Shown here in pieces: positions 1 to 7,494 of a DNA stretch of 64,000 nt. This DNA comes from Dyadobacter sp. (GTDB taxonomy: Bacteria > Bacteroidota > Bacteroidia > Cytophagales > Spirosomataceae). The stretch covers positions 62,001 through 126,000 of the forward strand of contig NZ_JAGIAS010000006.1 in NCBI RefSeq assembly GCF_017744695.1, given 5' to 3'. Under the pieces are notes generated by a model. It saw only the letters and a program-made list of their open reading frames with translations. It was not told the DNA's origin and made no database searches. Made by a program: the position numbers and the translations under genes. Numbering within the stretch: position 1 is the stretch's first letter; each line of letters begins with the position of its first letter.

Positions 1-252
1 GCATCGTCGCTCACGCTCACCGGCGAAGGCGATGTCCTGACCGGCGACGTTTCGGGCGCATCGTCGCTTAAAGGCCGCGATTTTTCTGCCAAGACCGTCA
101 ACATCGACGCCTCCGGTGCCAGTAGTGCCGCCGTGTTGGCCAGCAATACCGTCAATGCCGAAGCCAGCGGTGCCAGCAGCATCCGTTACTCGGGCGGAGC
201 GAAGGACATCCATTCCAGCACCTCCGGAGCCAGCTCGGTTAAAAGAGATTAA
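1..252 (+). CDS. C-terminal part of a DUF2807 (head GIN domain) protein
   Basis: This is the last 83 codons of a gene that starts before the window. The frame opens at base 1 and ends with TAA at 250-252. The translation has repeated short strands built on a G-A-S-S / A-S-G-A-S-S motif spaced about 20 residues apart, with alternating small polar and hydrophobic residues. This is the pattern of the right-handed beta-helix of DUF2807 (putative auto-transporter adhesin) proteins, which are common exported proteins in Bacteroidota. The signal peptide and N-terminal half are outside the window, so localisation cannot be checked. It converges on the minus-strand lipoprotein gene, with a hairpin between them. 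No function beyond a surface or periplasmic role can be inferred. Confidence 0.7.
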   Translation, partial: ASSLTLTGEGDVLTGDVSGASSLKGRDFSAKTVNIDASGASSAAVLASNTVNAEASGASSIRYSGGAKDIHSSTSGASSVKRD

Positions 253-283
253 AGAGAACCATTTAATATTCACCACGAACTAC

Positions 284-313
284 AAAAAAGGCCTGCGATT
301 GCGGGCCTTTTTT
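284..313. terminator. Bidirectional rho-independent terminator
   Basis: The arms AAAAAAGGCC (284-293) and GGCCTTTTTT (304-313) surround a 10-nt loop. There is a T-run on each strand. It lies between two convergent genes, so it probably stops both transcripts. Confidence 0.8.
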
Positions 314-315
314 GT

Positions 316-1386
316 CTACGGGCATTTGTAGCGGAATGTGGTGATCTCGGTCTGATCCATTCCCTCACCTGTTCGCACACCGGTTGACGACTCCGGCAGG
401 CCGTCAGCATTATAGAGATATGTGGATTTGCTCTCGTAGTTGCTACTGGCTTGGAGGCCATTGTATTTCTCTCGTGTCAGGTTGTTGACGCCAGCTGACG
501 ACTGGACGGTTGACATAAGCTCCGGGATACCTTTGAATTTTCTTGGAATGGTACTTTCGGGGTTCAGGCGTTCGTCGAAAGTGAAATCCTGGGTATAAAC
601 CGGCTTGTTATTTACGGTATATTCAGTGCGGATCAGGTTCCCTTTGGCATCGCGGGTGTAGTTGAACCGGTAATTGCTCCCGAAAAGAGCTGTTTTATTA
701 CCTTTATCATCATATTCTTCTGTGAATTGCCACAGATCGCCGGTACTTGTCAGTGCGGAGACGAGCACTCCGTTTTTATAGTTAGAGACAGTCTTTCCCG
801 AAAAATTGGTTTCTATTGCGGAAACGGCATTGCCCTGGCTGTCATAGGTATAGGTTTTGGTATAATTAATTAGGGTGTCGAGAAGGATTTCGCTATTACC
901 CCGCACACGTCTGGCGATCTGGATGTTCACCAAAGTAACCCGTCCCGATTCGTACTTATAGTCGGATGTTTCGTTCGTTTCATCCACGAAATTTTCAAAT
1001 TTCCTGCCCTCGTAGGTAGTCGCCCGCACACCTTCCCCCCAGTGGGCAGTGGATTGCTTCCTCACTTTTTGTGTCAGGAACCCGTCGGAATCATATGCGA
1101 ACGTGAAATTGGTTTGATTGTCGTTCGTCCACAGGACAGTATTTGTAATATTGCTAAATCCTTGGCTCTTGTCAAATCTACTGGCTGTCACCATCTGCTT
1201 CTGATCGTTCCAACTTATTTCGTTTCCATGGCTGGCTTTTTGGTCAATGGACGGCATTTCTTGTAAAATGGTTTTACCTAAATAAAGGCATTGGTTAGGA
1301 TCGATGGTATCCGGATCTTTTTTAGAACAGGAAGCGGCAAGCGCAAGAAACAGGGTGAAAGCGATACGGGTAATGTAAACACGCAT
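316..1386 (-). CDS. Lipoprotein with YD/RHS-like repeats
   Basis: A 356-residue exported lipoprotein. The N-terminus has a basic start, a hydrophobic stretch and a lipobox ending A-A-S-C at about residue 20, followed by S-K-K-D, which suggests SPII processing. The mature part contains several segments of the form YDSDGF, YDSQGN, YDDKGN and TRDAKGN spaced about 20-40 residues apart. These resemble the YD repeats of RHS-type proteins but are short and degenerate. Similar lipoproteins are frequent in Cytophagales and no biochemical role is known to me. It stands alone, ending in the shared terminator on its 3' side and divergent from the barrel-protein gene on its 5' side. The start is the ATG immediately before the signal peptide. 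Confidence 0.6.
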   Translation of the reverse strand: MRVYITRIAFTLFLALAASCSKKDPDTIDPNQCLYLGKTILQEMPSIDQKASHGNEISWNDQKQMVTASRFDKSQGFSNITNTVLWTNDNQTNFTFAYDSDGFLTQKVRKQSTAHWGEGVRATTYEGRKFENFVDETNETSDYKYESGRVTLVNIQIARRVRGNSEILLDTLINYTKTYTYDSQGNAVSAIETNFSGKTVSNYKNGVLVSALTSTGDLWQFTEEYDDKGNKTALFGSNYRFNYTRDAKGNLIRTEYTVNNKPVYTQDFTFDERLNPESTIPRKFKGIPELMSTVQSSAGVNNLTREKYNGLQASSNYESKSTYLYNADGLPESSTGVRTGEGMDQTEITTFRYKCP

Positions 1387-1530
1387 AAGAGGATGAATAG
1401 GGATTAGGAACTTATTTGCGGCAGCTAACTTAGGTAAAGTTGCAAGTAACCCATATTAACTTTAACAATTTGGGATAAATCAGTTTCTTTTACAACTTGC
1501 ATCACTCAACACGCATTACTGACATCACAC

Positions 1531-2376
1531 ATGAGCCGGAAATATCTACTATTCGTTGCATTGTTCCTGACGATCCTCCACCAGTTTGCTTGGGGACAAG
1601 GCCGCTCGAAATTCGGCGGGCGCTATACCGATCCGTTCGGAGTGCTGAGCGTGCAGGCGGGGGTAGGTGTGGCCTATTACATGGGCGATCTCAACGACGG
1701 TATCCATATGAAGCACCTCGGACTCGGACCGTCGTTATCGTTGCGTGCATCGTACAGGCTTACCGAGCACGTGAGCGCGCGCGGGGAGTTGCGTTTCTAT
1801 CAGGTTTCCGGCGATCAGAAGTATTCCAAAAACTATCAGAATAACCTTTCATTCAAGACATTCAACCCGGATATTAACCTGGGTTTGCAGGCAGATTTGT
1901 TTGCCTATAACAGGCAGGCGCCGATCAATCCGTACCTATTTGGGGGCGTCGGGGCTACTTACCTGAGTCCGAAGGCAAAGCTCGACGGGACCTGGTACAG
2001 TTTGCCGGAGCTCACAACCGAGGGCGTGAAGTACAAGCGAATGCCGCTGGTGTTTACCGCCGGCATTGGAGTTTCCGTTAAAACCACACAAAGGCTGAGC
2101 CTCGGGCTGGAACTCTGCAACAACTTCGTGAGGTCTGATTACCTCGACGATGTGAGTACAGTGTACCCCAATCCCGACCAGTTGCCCAGCGACATTGCCC
2201 GCGCGCTTTCCGACCGCGCGCCTGAAATCGGGGAGCCGCAGCGCCAGCCGGGATGGAACCGCGGAAGCGCCAAAAGCAAGGACAGCTATTTGTTTTTGCA
2301 GGTGAGGGCGACATACCTGATCGGCAATCGCGCCCAGAACCAGGAGCGGAAAAAGACACGCTGCCCCAAATTTTAA
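1531..2376 (+). CDS. DUF6089-like outer membrane beta-barrel protein
   Basis: A 281-residue protein with a signal peptide (MSRKYLLFVALFLTILHQF, cleavage near A-W-G-Q). It is followed by alternating amphipathic strands typical of a small outer-membrane barrel: G-V-G-V-A-Y-Y-M-G-D-L-N-D near residue 50, then repeated hydrophobic/polar strands, ending in a strand with aromatic residues (YLFLQVRATYLIG). The Y-x-G-D-L-N motif is characteristic of the DUF6089 group of Bacteroidota barrel proteins. The last ~15 residues are basic (R-K-K-T-R) and less barrel-like. It precedes the thioesterase gene by 18 bp, so co-transcription is possible. Transported substrate, if any, is unknown. Confidence 0.65.
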   Translation: MSRKYLLFVALFLTILHQFAWGQGRSKFGGRYTDPFGVLSVQAGVGVAYYMGDLNDGIHMKHLGLGPSLSLRASYRLTEHVSARGELRFYQVSGDQKYSKNYQNNLSFKTFNPDINLGLQADLFAYNRQAPINPYLFGGVGATYLSPKAKLDGTWYSLPELTTEGVKYKRMPLVFTAGIGVSVKTTQRLSLGLELCNNFVRSDYLDDVSTVYPNPDQLPSDIARALSDRAPEIGEPQRQPGWNRGSAKSKDSYLFLQVRATYLIGNRAQNQERKKTRCPKF

Positions 2377-2394
2377 ATACATCACCATACCAAG

Positions 2395-2913
2395 ATGCTG
2401 AAACCCAAAAAGCCCCATCAATCCGAAGTAACCATGACCGAAATGGTGCTTCCCAACGATACGAATACACTCAATAACCTGATGGGAGGAAGGTTGCTGC
2501 ACTGGATGGACATTTGTGCAGCTATTTCGGCGCAAAAGCATTCCAACCGTATTGTGGTGACAGCTTCTGTGGATAATGTATCCTTTACGGAGCCGATCCG
2601 GCTCGGCAACATCGTGACCATGCACGCCAAGGTTACCCGTGCATTCAATTCCTCGATGGAGGTTTTTCTCGAAGTGTGGGCAGAGGATATTCCGGCAGGC
2701 CAGCGGGTGAGTACTAACCGTGCATTCTACACTTTTGTGGCGGTGGATCAGAATGGCCGGCCTATCGAAGTGCCGCCGCTTGAACCGGAAACGGCCGAGG
2801 AAAACGAACTATATCTGAGTGCTCTCCGCCGTCGCCAGTTACGCCTTGTGCTCGCCGGTCGGCTGAATGCAGCCGAAGCTACCGAGCTGAAAGCGCTTTT
2901 TAAGGTGGAATAA
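2395..2913 (+). CDS. Acyl-CoA thioesterase, hotdog fold (YciA/BACH type)
   Basis: A 172-residue single hotdog-domain protein that probably hydrolyses acyl-CoA to free fatty acid and CoA in the cytoplasm. The N-terminal part carries L-P-N-D-T-N-T-L-N-N-L-M-G-G-R-L-L-H-W-M-D at about residues 19-39. This is the acyl-CoA hydrolase signature, with the catalytic Asn/Asp region and the helix G-G-x-L-L-x-W-M-D. It is followed by the strand V-T-A-S-V-D-N-V-S-F and F-N-S-S-M-E-V. The length fits one-domain bacterial family members. It lies 18 bp after the barrel gene and 54 bp before ridA. Chain-length preference cannot be read from the sequence. Confidence 0.85.
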   Translation: MLKPKKPHQSEVTMTEMVLPNDTNTLNNLMGGRLLHWMDICAAISAQKHSNRIVVTASVDNVSFTEPIRLGNIVTMHAKVTRAFNSSMEVFLEVWAEDIPAGQRVSTNRAFYTFVAVDQNGRPIEVPPLEPETAEENELYLSALRRRQLRLVLAGRLNAAEATELKALFKVE

Positions 2914-2937
2914 GGCGGTATGCACGGCATAATTTGG

Positions 2938-2945
2938 TAATTTTG
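2938..2945 (+). promoter_or_regulatory. Candidate -7 promoter element for ridA
   Basis: TAATTTTG matches the Bacteroidota -7 consensus TANNTTTG. It lies 30 bp before the preferred ridA start. No clear TTTG -33 element is present at the usual spacing, so this is a weak call. Confidence 0.3.
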
Positions 2946-2967
2946 CGGCATTAACTCTATGTCACTT

Positions 2968-3336
2968 ATGCCCAAACAAATCATATTTTCGGACAAAGCA
3001 CCGGCCCCCATTGGTCCTTACAGCCAGGCTGTTAAAGTAAATGGTACTGTTTATGTTTCAGGGCAAATTGCTGCCGAACTGGCGAAGTCCGGGGACATCA
3101 AAGCGGAGACCGGGGTGGTTATGCAGAACATCGGGCATATCCTGGGAGCGGCCGGTCTTGGTTTTCAGCATGTGGTGAAAGCCAGCATTTTCCTCCGGGA
3201 TATGAACGACTTCACGGCTGTCAACGAAATCTACGGCAGTTTTTTTACCAAGGAGCCTCCCGCCCGCGAGACCGTACAGGTAGCACGCCTTCCGAAGGAT
3301 GTTAACGTCGAAATTTCCGTCATAGCGGTTGAATAA
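2968..3336 (+). CDS. ridA: RidA family reactive imine/enamine deaminase
   Basis: A RidA/YjgF-family protein of 122 residues, the usual size. It hydrolyses reactive 2-aminoacrylate-type enamines/imines released by PLP enzymes, usually as a cytosolic trimer. Family signatures are present: A-P-A-P-I-G-P-Y-S-Q-A near the N-terminus, V-S-G-Q-I, and the C-terminal P-P-A-R-E-T-V-Q-V-A-R-L-P with the arginine that binds the substrate carboxylate. I prefer the ATG at 2968 (MPKQIIFSD) because family members start there. An in-frame ATG at 2959 would add three residues and lie very close to the predicted promoter. It is preceded by a TANNTTTG-like element and followed by a long repeat region before gltX. 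Confidence 0.88.
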   Translation: MPKQIIFSDKAPAPIGPYSQAVKVNGTVYVSGQIAAELAKSGDIKAETGVVMQNIGHILGAAGLGFQHVVKASIFLRDMNDFTAVNEIYGSFFTKEPPARETVQVARLPKDVNVEISVIAVE

Positions 3337-3340
3337 CGAA

Positions 3341-3543
3341 TGTCAGGTATGGTCAGGAAATAGTCATTTATAGTGAGGTGTGGTCAGGTATGGTCAAGTG
3401 TAGTCAGTAAGTCAAGTGTTGAATGGAGGAGTATCAATGACAATACATGACTACACCTGACAACCAAAGACAACACCTGACCGCGCGGCGGACCGCAATC
3501 AATGACCGTTCATGACAACACTTGACGACCAATGACAACACCA
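3341..3543. repeat. 10-bp periodic GTCA/TGAC inverted repeat array
   Basis: The whole ridA-gltX gap is a degenerate tandem repeat. The left arm (about 3343-3420) is made of units of about 10 bp that each begin with GTCA, such as GTCAGGTATG, GTCATTTATA and GTCAAGTGTA. The right arm (about 3437-3543) has the reverse-complement form, such as TGACTACACC, TGACAACACT and TGACAACACC, interrupted by a GC-rich CCGCGCGG core near 3480. The arms can pair into a long imperfect hairpin. It is not coding and not a CRISPR, because units are too short and lack spacers. Confidence 0.75.
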
Positions 3544-3564
3544 TTGAACTTAATTTTTGAATAA

Positions 3565-5115
3565 ATGAATAACAAACCTGTCAGGGTGCGTTTTGCGCCT
3601 AGTCCAACCGGTCCGTTGCATGCGGGCGGTGTGCGTACTGCCCTGTATAACTACCTGTTTGCGCGCCAGCAAGGCGGCCAGATGCTGCTTCGCATCGAAG
3701 ATACCGACCAAAACCGTTATGTTCCGGGAGCAGAGGCATATATTCTGGAAGCGTTGGAATGGCTGGGTATTGGTATCGATGAAGGCCCGCAGCAAGGCGG
3801 CCCGCACGCGCCTTACCGGCAATCGGAAAGAAAAGAAATGTACCGCGAATATGCGGAAAGGCTTGTTCAGGAAGGGAAGGCTTACTATGCTTTCGATACG
3901 CCGGAGCAGCTGGACGATATGCGTAAGCGCCTGGAAGCTGCAAAAGTGGCGGCGGTACAATACAATGCGATTACCCGCACCGAAATGACCAACTCGCTGA
4001 CGCTTTCAGCCGAAGAAACGAAGGCACGCCTCGAAAGCGGCGATCCTTATGTGATCCGGATGAAAATCAGCCCGAAAGAAGATATCCGTTTCAACGACCT
4101 GATCCGTGGCTGGGTGGTAGTGCATTCGTCGCAGATCGATGATAAAGTGCTTTTGAAATCGGACGGAATGCCGACTTACCATTTGGCTAACATCGTCGAC
4201 GACCATTTGATGGGCATTACCCACGTGATCCGCGGGGAGGAATGGCTGCCTTCGGCTCCTTTGCACGTATTATTGTACCGCTATCTGGGTTGGGAAAGCA
4301 CGATGCCTCAGTTTGCGCATTTGCCATTGTTGCTCAAACCGGACGGTAACGGCAAGCTCTCGAAGCGCGACGCGGATCTGGGCGGTTTCCCGATTTTCCC
4401 GTTGGAATGGACAGATCCTAACACCGGCGAAAAAGCCCGCGGTTTCCGTGAAGAAGGTTATTTGCCCGGTGCGACCGCCAACTTCCTGGCATTGCTGGGC
4501 TGGAATGCCGGTACCGAGCAAGAGATTTTCAGTATGGACGAGCTCATCGCTTCATTCAGCTTCGACCGCGTGCATAAGGCGGGTGCGAGGTTCGACATAC
4601 AAAAAGCAAACTGGTTCAACCAGCAGTATTTGAAACAGCTGGATGATGCGGCTATTATCGAAGAACTGAAACCGTTGTACGCAGCGAAAGGTATTCAGGT
4701 AAATCACGACCAGCTCGCACAGATCGTGCATTTGCTGAAAGACCGCGTACATTTTACCAAGGAGATCGTTTCGGAGTCGCTGTTTTTGTTTTCGGCACCG
4801 GAAGAGTATGATCAGGATGTGGTGATCAAGAAATGGAACGAAGAAGCTGTGAATGCGATCGGTGTATTTAAGGATGCATTGGCGGGCTTTGATGGCCCGT
4901 TCGTAGCGCACGATATTAAAGAGGTCCTCTCGGCGACTATGGAATCGGTCGGAATCAAAATGGGCAAAATCATGCAGGCATTGCGCCTGGCCGTAACCGG
5001 CGCGGGTGCCGGCCCGGATCTGATGGTCATCATGGAGATACTCGGAAAAGATGAGGTCGTGAGAAGGCTGGAAACAGCGCTCAGCCGCTTGTCAGCTCAA
5101 ATCAGGCTGGCATAA
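3565..5115 (+). CDS. gltX: Glutamyl-tRNA synthetase
   Basis: A class I aminoacyl-tRNA synthetase (516 aa) that charges tRNA-Glu with glutamate in the cytoplasm. The N-terminal catalytic fold begins VRFAPSPTGPLHAGG, where H19-A-G-G22 is the HIGH-type motif. The KMSKS loop is K264-L-S-K-R268 within GKLSKRDADLGG. Further family signatures are RIEDTDQNRYVPGAE near residue 44 and the QSERKEMYREYA region. The C-terminal third is the helical anticodon-binding domain. The length is normal for the family. It is a stand-alone housekeeping gene after a 228-bp repeat-rich gap. Whether it is discriminating or non-discriminating was not determined; gatCAB genes are not in the window. Confidence 0.97.
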   Translation: MNNKPVRVRFAPSPTGPLHAGGVRTALYNYLFARQQGGQMLLRIEDTDQNRYVPGAEAYILEALEWLGIGIDEGPQQGGPHAPYRQSERKEMYREYAERLVQEGKAYYAFDTPEQLDDMRKRLEAAKVAAVQYNAITRTEMTNSLTLSAEETKARLESGDPYVIRMKISPKEDIRFNDLIRGWVVVHSSQIDDKVLLKSDGMPTYHLANIVDDHLMGITHVIRGEEWLPSAPLHVLLYRYLGWESTMPQFAHLPLLLKPDGNGKLSKRDADLGGFPIFPLEWTDPNTGEKARGFREEGYLPGATANFLALLGWNAGTEQEIFSMDELIASFSFDRVHKAGARFDIQKANWFNQQYLKQLDDAAIIEELKPLYAAKGIQVNHDQLAQIVHLLKDRVHFTKEIVSESLFLFSAPEEYDQDVVIKKWNEEAVNAIGVFKDALAGFDGPFVAHDIKEVLSATMESVGIKMGKIMQALRLAVTGAGAGPDLMVIMEILGKDEVVRRLETALSRLSAQIRLA

Positions 5116-5222
5116 GCGTTCTGAAACCGCAGGATCAAATTGGATTGGTACCGCGGAGATCATTGCATATTTTCGTAACAAGTGAATAACGGACCGCACG
5201 GCGGCCCATTGGCATCAAACAC

Positions 5223-5480
5223 ATGGCTAAGAAAAAACAGTCGGAAACATCCAAGCCTGCACCTGAAAAACCACGCGTGCATAAGGACCTGGAAGGTTTT
5301 GATATCCAGATCAATTCGTTCGGTGAGATCACCACGAGCTTTGACATGGACCGTATCAATGAATTTTTGAATAAAAATGTGGATGATAAAAAACTCCGTG
5401 ACCGGGAGGATATCCCCGGCCGAAAAACCCGGAAATCGAAGAAAAAGAGTTCTGAGGAAGACGAAGAGGAGGAGGAATAG
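5223..5480 (+). CDS. Small charged protein, unknown function
   Basis: An 85-residue cytoplasmic protein with low-complexity ends. There is a lysine/proline-rich N-terminus (MAKKKQSETSKPAPEKPRVH). A central segment, DLEGFDIQINSFGEITTSFD, looks folded. The C-terminus is basic and then ends in a run of glutamates. There is no signal peptide or membrane segment. I recognise it only as the type of small protein conserved next to gltX or AIM24-like genes in Cytophagales, and I assign no function. It lies 107 bp after gltX and 52 bp before the AIM24 gene. The codon pattern (third-position GC like the neighbours) and the ordered central block argue that it is real. Confidence 0.6.
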   Translation: MAKKKQSETSKPAPEKPRVHKDLEGFDIQINSFGEITTSFDMDRINEFLNKNVDDKKLRDREDIPGRKTRKSKKKSSEEDEEEEE

Positions 5481-5532
5481 CTGGCCGTCCACGCCATTCA
5501 TTTTGACCAACCTATAAAACCTTTTACGAAAA

Positions 5533-6312
5533 ATGATCTCACACGAAATCGATTACAAAATTATCGGCGACGACATCCAGGTCGTTGAAATCGAACTGGA
5601 CCCTAATGAGACCGTGATCGCGGAAGCCGGTGCCATGCTTTTTATGGAAGACGGCATTCAGTTCGAAACCAAAATGGGCGATGGCTCGGAAGCGAACCAG
5701 AGCATTATGGGCAAGATTTTCCAGGCAGGAACCCGTTTGCTCACCGGTGAATCGCTGTTTATGACGCATTTTACCAACCGTGGTGTCGGTAAAAAGAAAG
5801 TCGCATTTTCTGCACCTTATCCGGGAACAGTTATGCCGATCGACCTGTCGAAAATTTACGGTAATGAGCTGATCGTTCAGAAAGACGGTTTCTTGTGCGC
5901 GGCTATGGGCACGAGCATGAAAATCCATTTCAACCAACGTTTCGGCTCCGGTTTGTTCGGGGGAGAAGGTTTTATACTCCAAAAGCTGAAAGGCGACGGG
6001 ATGGCATTCGTGCACGCCGGCGGTGTGGTAATGGAGAAGCAGCTGAATAACGAAACCTTGCGCATCGATACCGGCTGCGTGGTGGCATTCGAACAGTCGC
6101 TGAGCTTCGATATCCAGCGTTCGGGTGGTTTGAAATCGATGGTATTCGGTGGAGAAGGGATGTTCCTGGCTACATTGCGTGGTACGGGCCGTTGCTGGAT
6201 CCAGTCAATGCCGATTTCCAAGCTGATCCAGCGACTTTCGGTTTATGGTCCTAACAGCCGGAAAGAAAGCGGTTCGGTGATCGGAGGCTTGGGAAGTTTG
6301 TTCGAGGATTAA
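5533..6312 (+). CDS. AIM24 / TIGR00266 family protein
   Basis: A 259-residue AIM24-family (DUF124) protein. Members form a beta-helix or double-stranded beta fold. The mitochondrial homologue supports inner-membrane organisation, but the bacterial role is not established. Visible signatures are the start H-E-I-D-Y-K-I-I-G-D-D-I-Q, E-A-G-A-M-L-F-M near residue 32, G-E-S-L-F-M-T-H-F-T-N near 74, and many glycine-rich turns such as G-S-G-L-F-G-G-E-G-F. The C-terminus G-S-V-I-G-G-L-G-S-L-F-E-D is typical. It has no signal peptide and is probably cytosolic or peripheral. It ends just before a long inverted repeat that separates it from the convergent propeller lipoprotein gene. Confidence 0.88.
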   Translation: MISHEIDYKIIGDDIQVVEIELDPNETVIAEAGAMLFMEDGIQFETKMGDGSEANQSIMGKIFQAGTRLLTGESLFMTHFTNRGVGKKKVAFSAPYPGTVMPIDLSKIYGNELIVQKDGFLCAAMGTSMKIHFNQRFGSGLFGGEGFILQKLKGDGMAFVHAGGVVMEKQLNNETLRIDTGCVVAFEQSLSFDIQRSGGLKSMVFGGEGMFLATLRGTGRCWIQSMPISKLIQRLSVYGPNSRKESGSVIGGLGSLFED

Positions 6313-6319
6313 AATGTTC

Positions 6320-6384
6320 ATGTCACGCTGAGCGGAGTCGAAGCGCCATATAGTACCGCGCTTCGACTCCGCTCAGCGTGACAT
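6320..6384. repeat. Perfect 27-bp inverted repeat (intergenic palindrome)
   Basis: The arms at 6320-6346 and 6358-6384 are perfect reverse complements (core TGTCACGCTGAGCGG) around an 11-nt loop. It fills the gap between two convergent genes and would form a strong hairpin in either transcript. Dispersed elements starting GTCACGCTGAGC are familiar from Bacteroidota genomes. A terminator role for both genes is likely, although no long T-run follows. Confidence 0.85.
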
Positions 6385-6390
6385 TCGTTT

Positions 6391-7389
6391 TTATTTCAAA
6401 ATATAAACTCCGCGGCCGGCTCCCAGCCATATTTCCCCTGTCGGGCTCTGGCCAAATGCAAATATGCCTCCGCTTTCGTCGAGGTCTTTCAGCTCCCATT
6501 TGCCGTTCCGGAAAACCCCATATTCCTTATCATCCCAAAATGCGGCCCATATCCGGTTGTCGCGATCGACGAACACTTGTTGGGTCATGTATACTTTTTT
6601 GTCGTCTTCCGGAAGCTTGATAATCTGGGTCGACTGCCCGTTGAACCGGAATATCTGCGGGCGGCTCGGCGCAATGCTGCTCGAAAGTCCGTAGTTGATG
6701 GACGCCAGCAAATCGTTGTTTTTGTCGGTCACGATGTTGCCGTAGTAATATGGGTTGAAGCCGAGTTCTTTTTCACCGAACATTTCCCATTTGTCATCTT
6801 TAATGCGAACGATCGAAGTAGCGGTGACCCCGTCGTTGATTGCAACCCAGACGGTATTCTGCCGATCGATCGCTATACCTGCAATCAGGTTACCCGGAAG
6901 TTGGGAGTTCTCGGGTGTGAAGGTTGAAAAGCGGTTTCCGTCATATTTTACCAGGCCTCCCTGGCGGAATGCACCCGCGGAAAACCATATATTATCGAAG
7001 CCGTCAATGGCCACCGACTGCACGGCGTTGCGAGGCAGGTTATACTCCCCCGATCCGTACCGGGTGAATTTCGAACCGTCGTATTTGACCAGATCGTCGG
7101 TACCCAGCCAAACATTCCCTTTTTTATCGATTTCAATGTCCCAGATGGCCGCTTTGTTCAGCGCGGAGTTCGTGGAATCAAAAACTGCAATGCTTGTGCC
7201 GTTGTGCCGGATGAGCCCCTGGCTGAGCGTACCAAGCCAGGCCGTGCCCGATTTGTCGAATGCGATGGAAATAATGTGATAGTCTTGCAGTCGGGCATCC
7301 GAAATTTCCAGCGGGACAGGATTTTCGCTTCCTTTTTTACAAGCATTCAGCCAAACCAGAGAGAGTATGATCAGTACTATTTTTTTCAT
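6391..7389 (-). CDS. Two-component-regulator-propeller-like lipoprotein
   Basis: A 332-residue exported lipoprotein. The start is the ATG at 7389, giving MKKIVLIILSLVWLNACKKG with a lipobox ending N-A-C at residue 17. A longer in-frame start at 7440 would put 17 odd residues in front of this signal. The body has repeated blade motifs such as G-T-A-W-L-G-T, G-N-V-W-L-G-T-D-D, N-I-W-F-S-A-G-A and G-E-I-W-L-G-A-G-R-G. These are the signature of the Reg_prop beta-propeller found in the sensor part of hybrid two-component systems and in stand-alone lipoproteins. No histidine kinase follows, so it is not a full sensor. It probably sits in the periplasm or on the cell surface and may bind a ligand or partner. 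Confidence 0.75.
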   Translation of the reverse strand: MKKIVLIILSLVWLNACKKGSENPVPLEISDARLQDYHIISIAFDKSGTAWLGTLSQGLIRHNGTSIAVFDSTNSALNKAAIWDIEIDKKGNVWLGTDDLVKYDGSKFTRYGSGEYNLPRNAVQSVAIDGFDNIWFSAGAFRQGGLVKYDGNRFSTFTPENSQLPGNLIAGIAIDRQNTVWVAINDGVTATSIVRIKDDKWEMFGEKELGFNPYYYGNIVTDKNNDLLASINYGLSSSIAPSRPQIFRFNGQSTQIIKLPEDDKKVYMTQQVFVDRDNRIWAAFWDDKEYGVFRNGKWELKDLDESGGIFAFGQSPTGEIWLGAGRGVYILK

Positions 7390-7494
7390 GGGGCAAGGGA
7401 CTGGCGGTTTTGGGGAACGGTGAATCGACCTTAGGGACACGCCGGGTAAGGTGATAGTTGGAAAGTGCTCATTATTAGTAAGGTAGGTGTTGTT

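Noticed and set aside
3341..3543. CRISPR array
   Set aside because: Units are about 10 bp, degenerate, without spacers, and inverted between arms. No cas genes are near.
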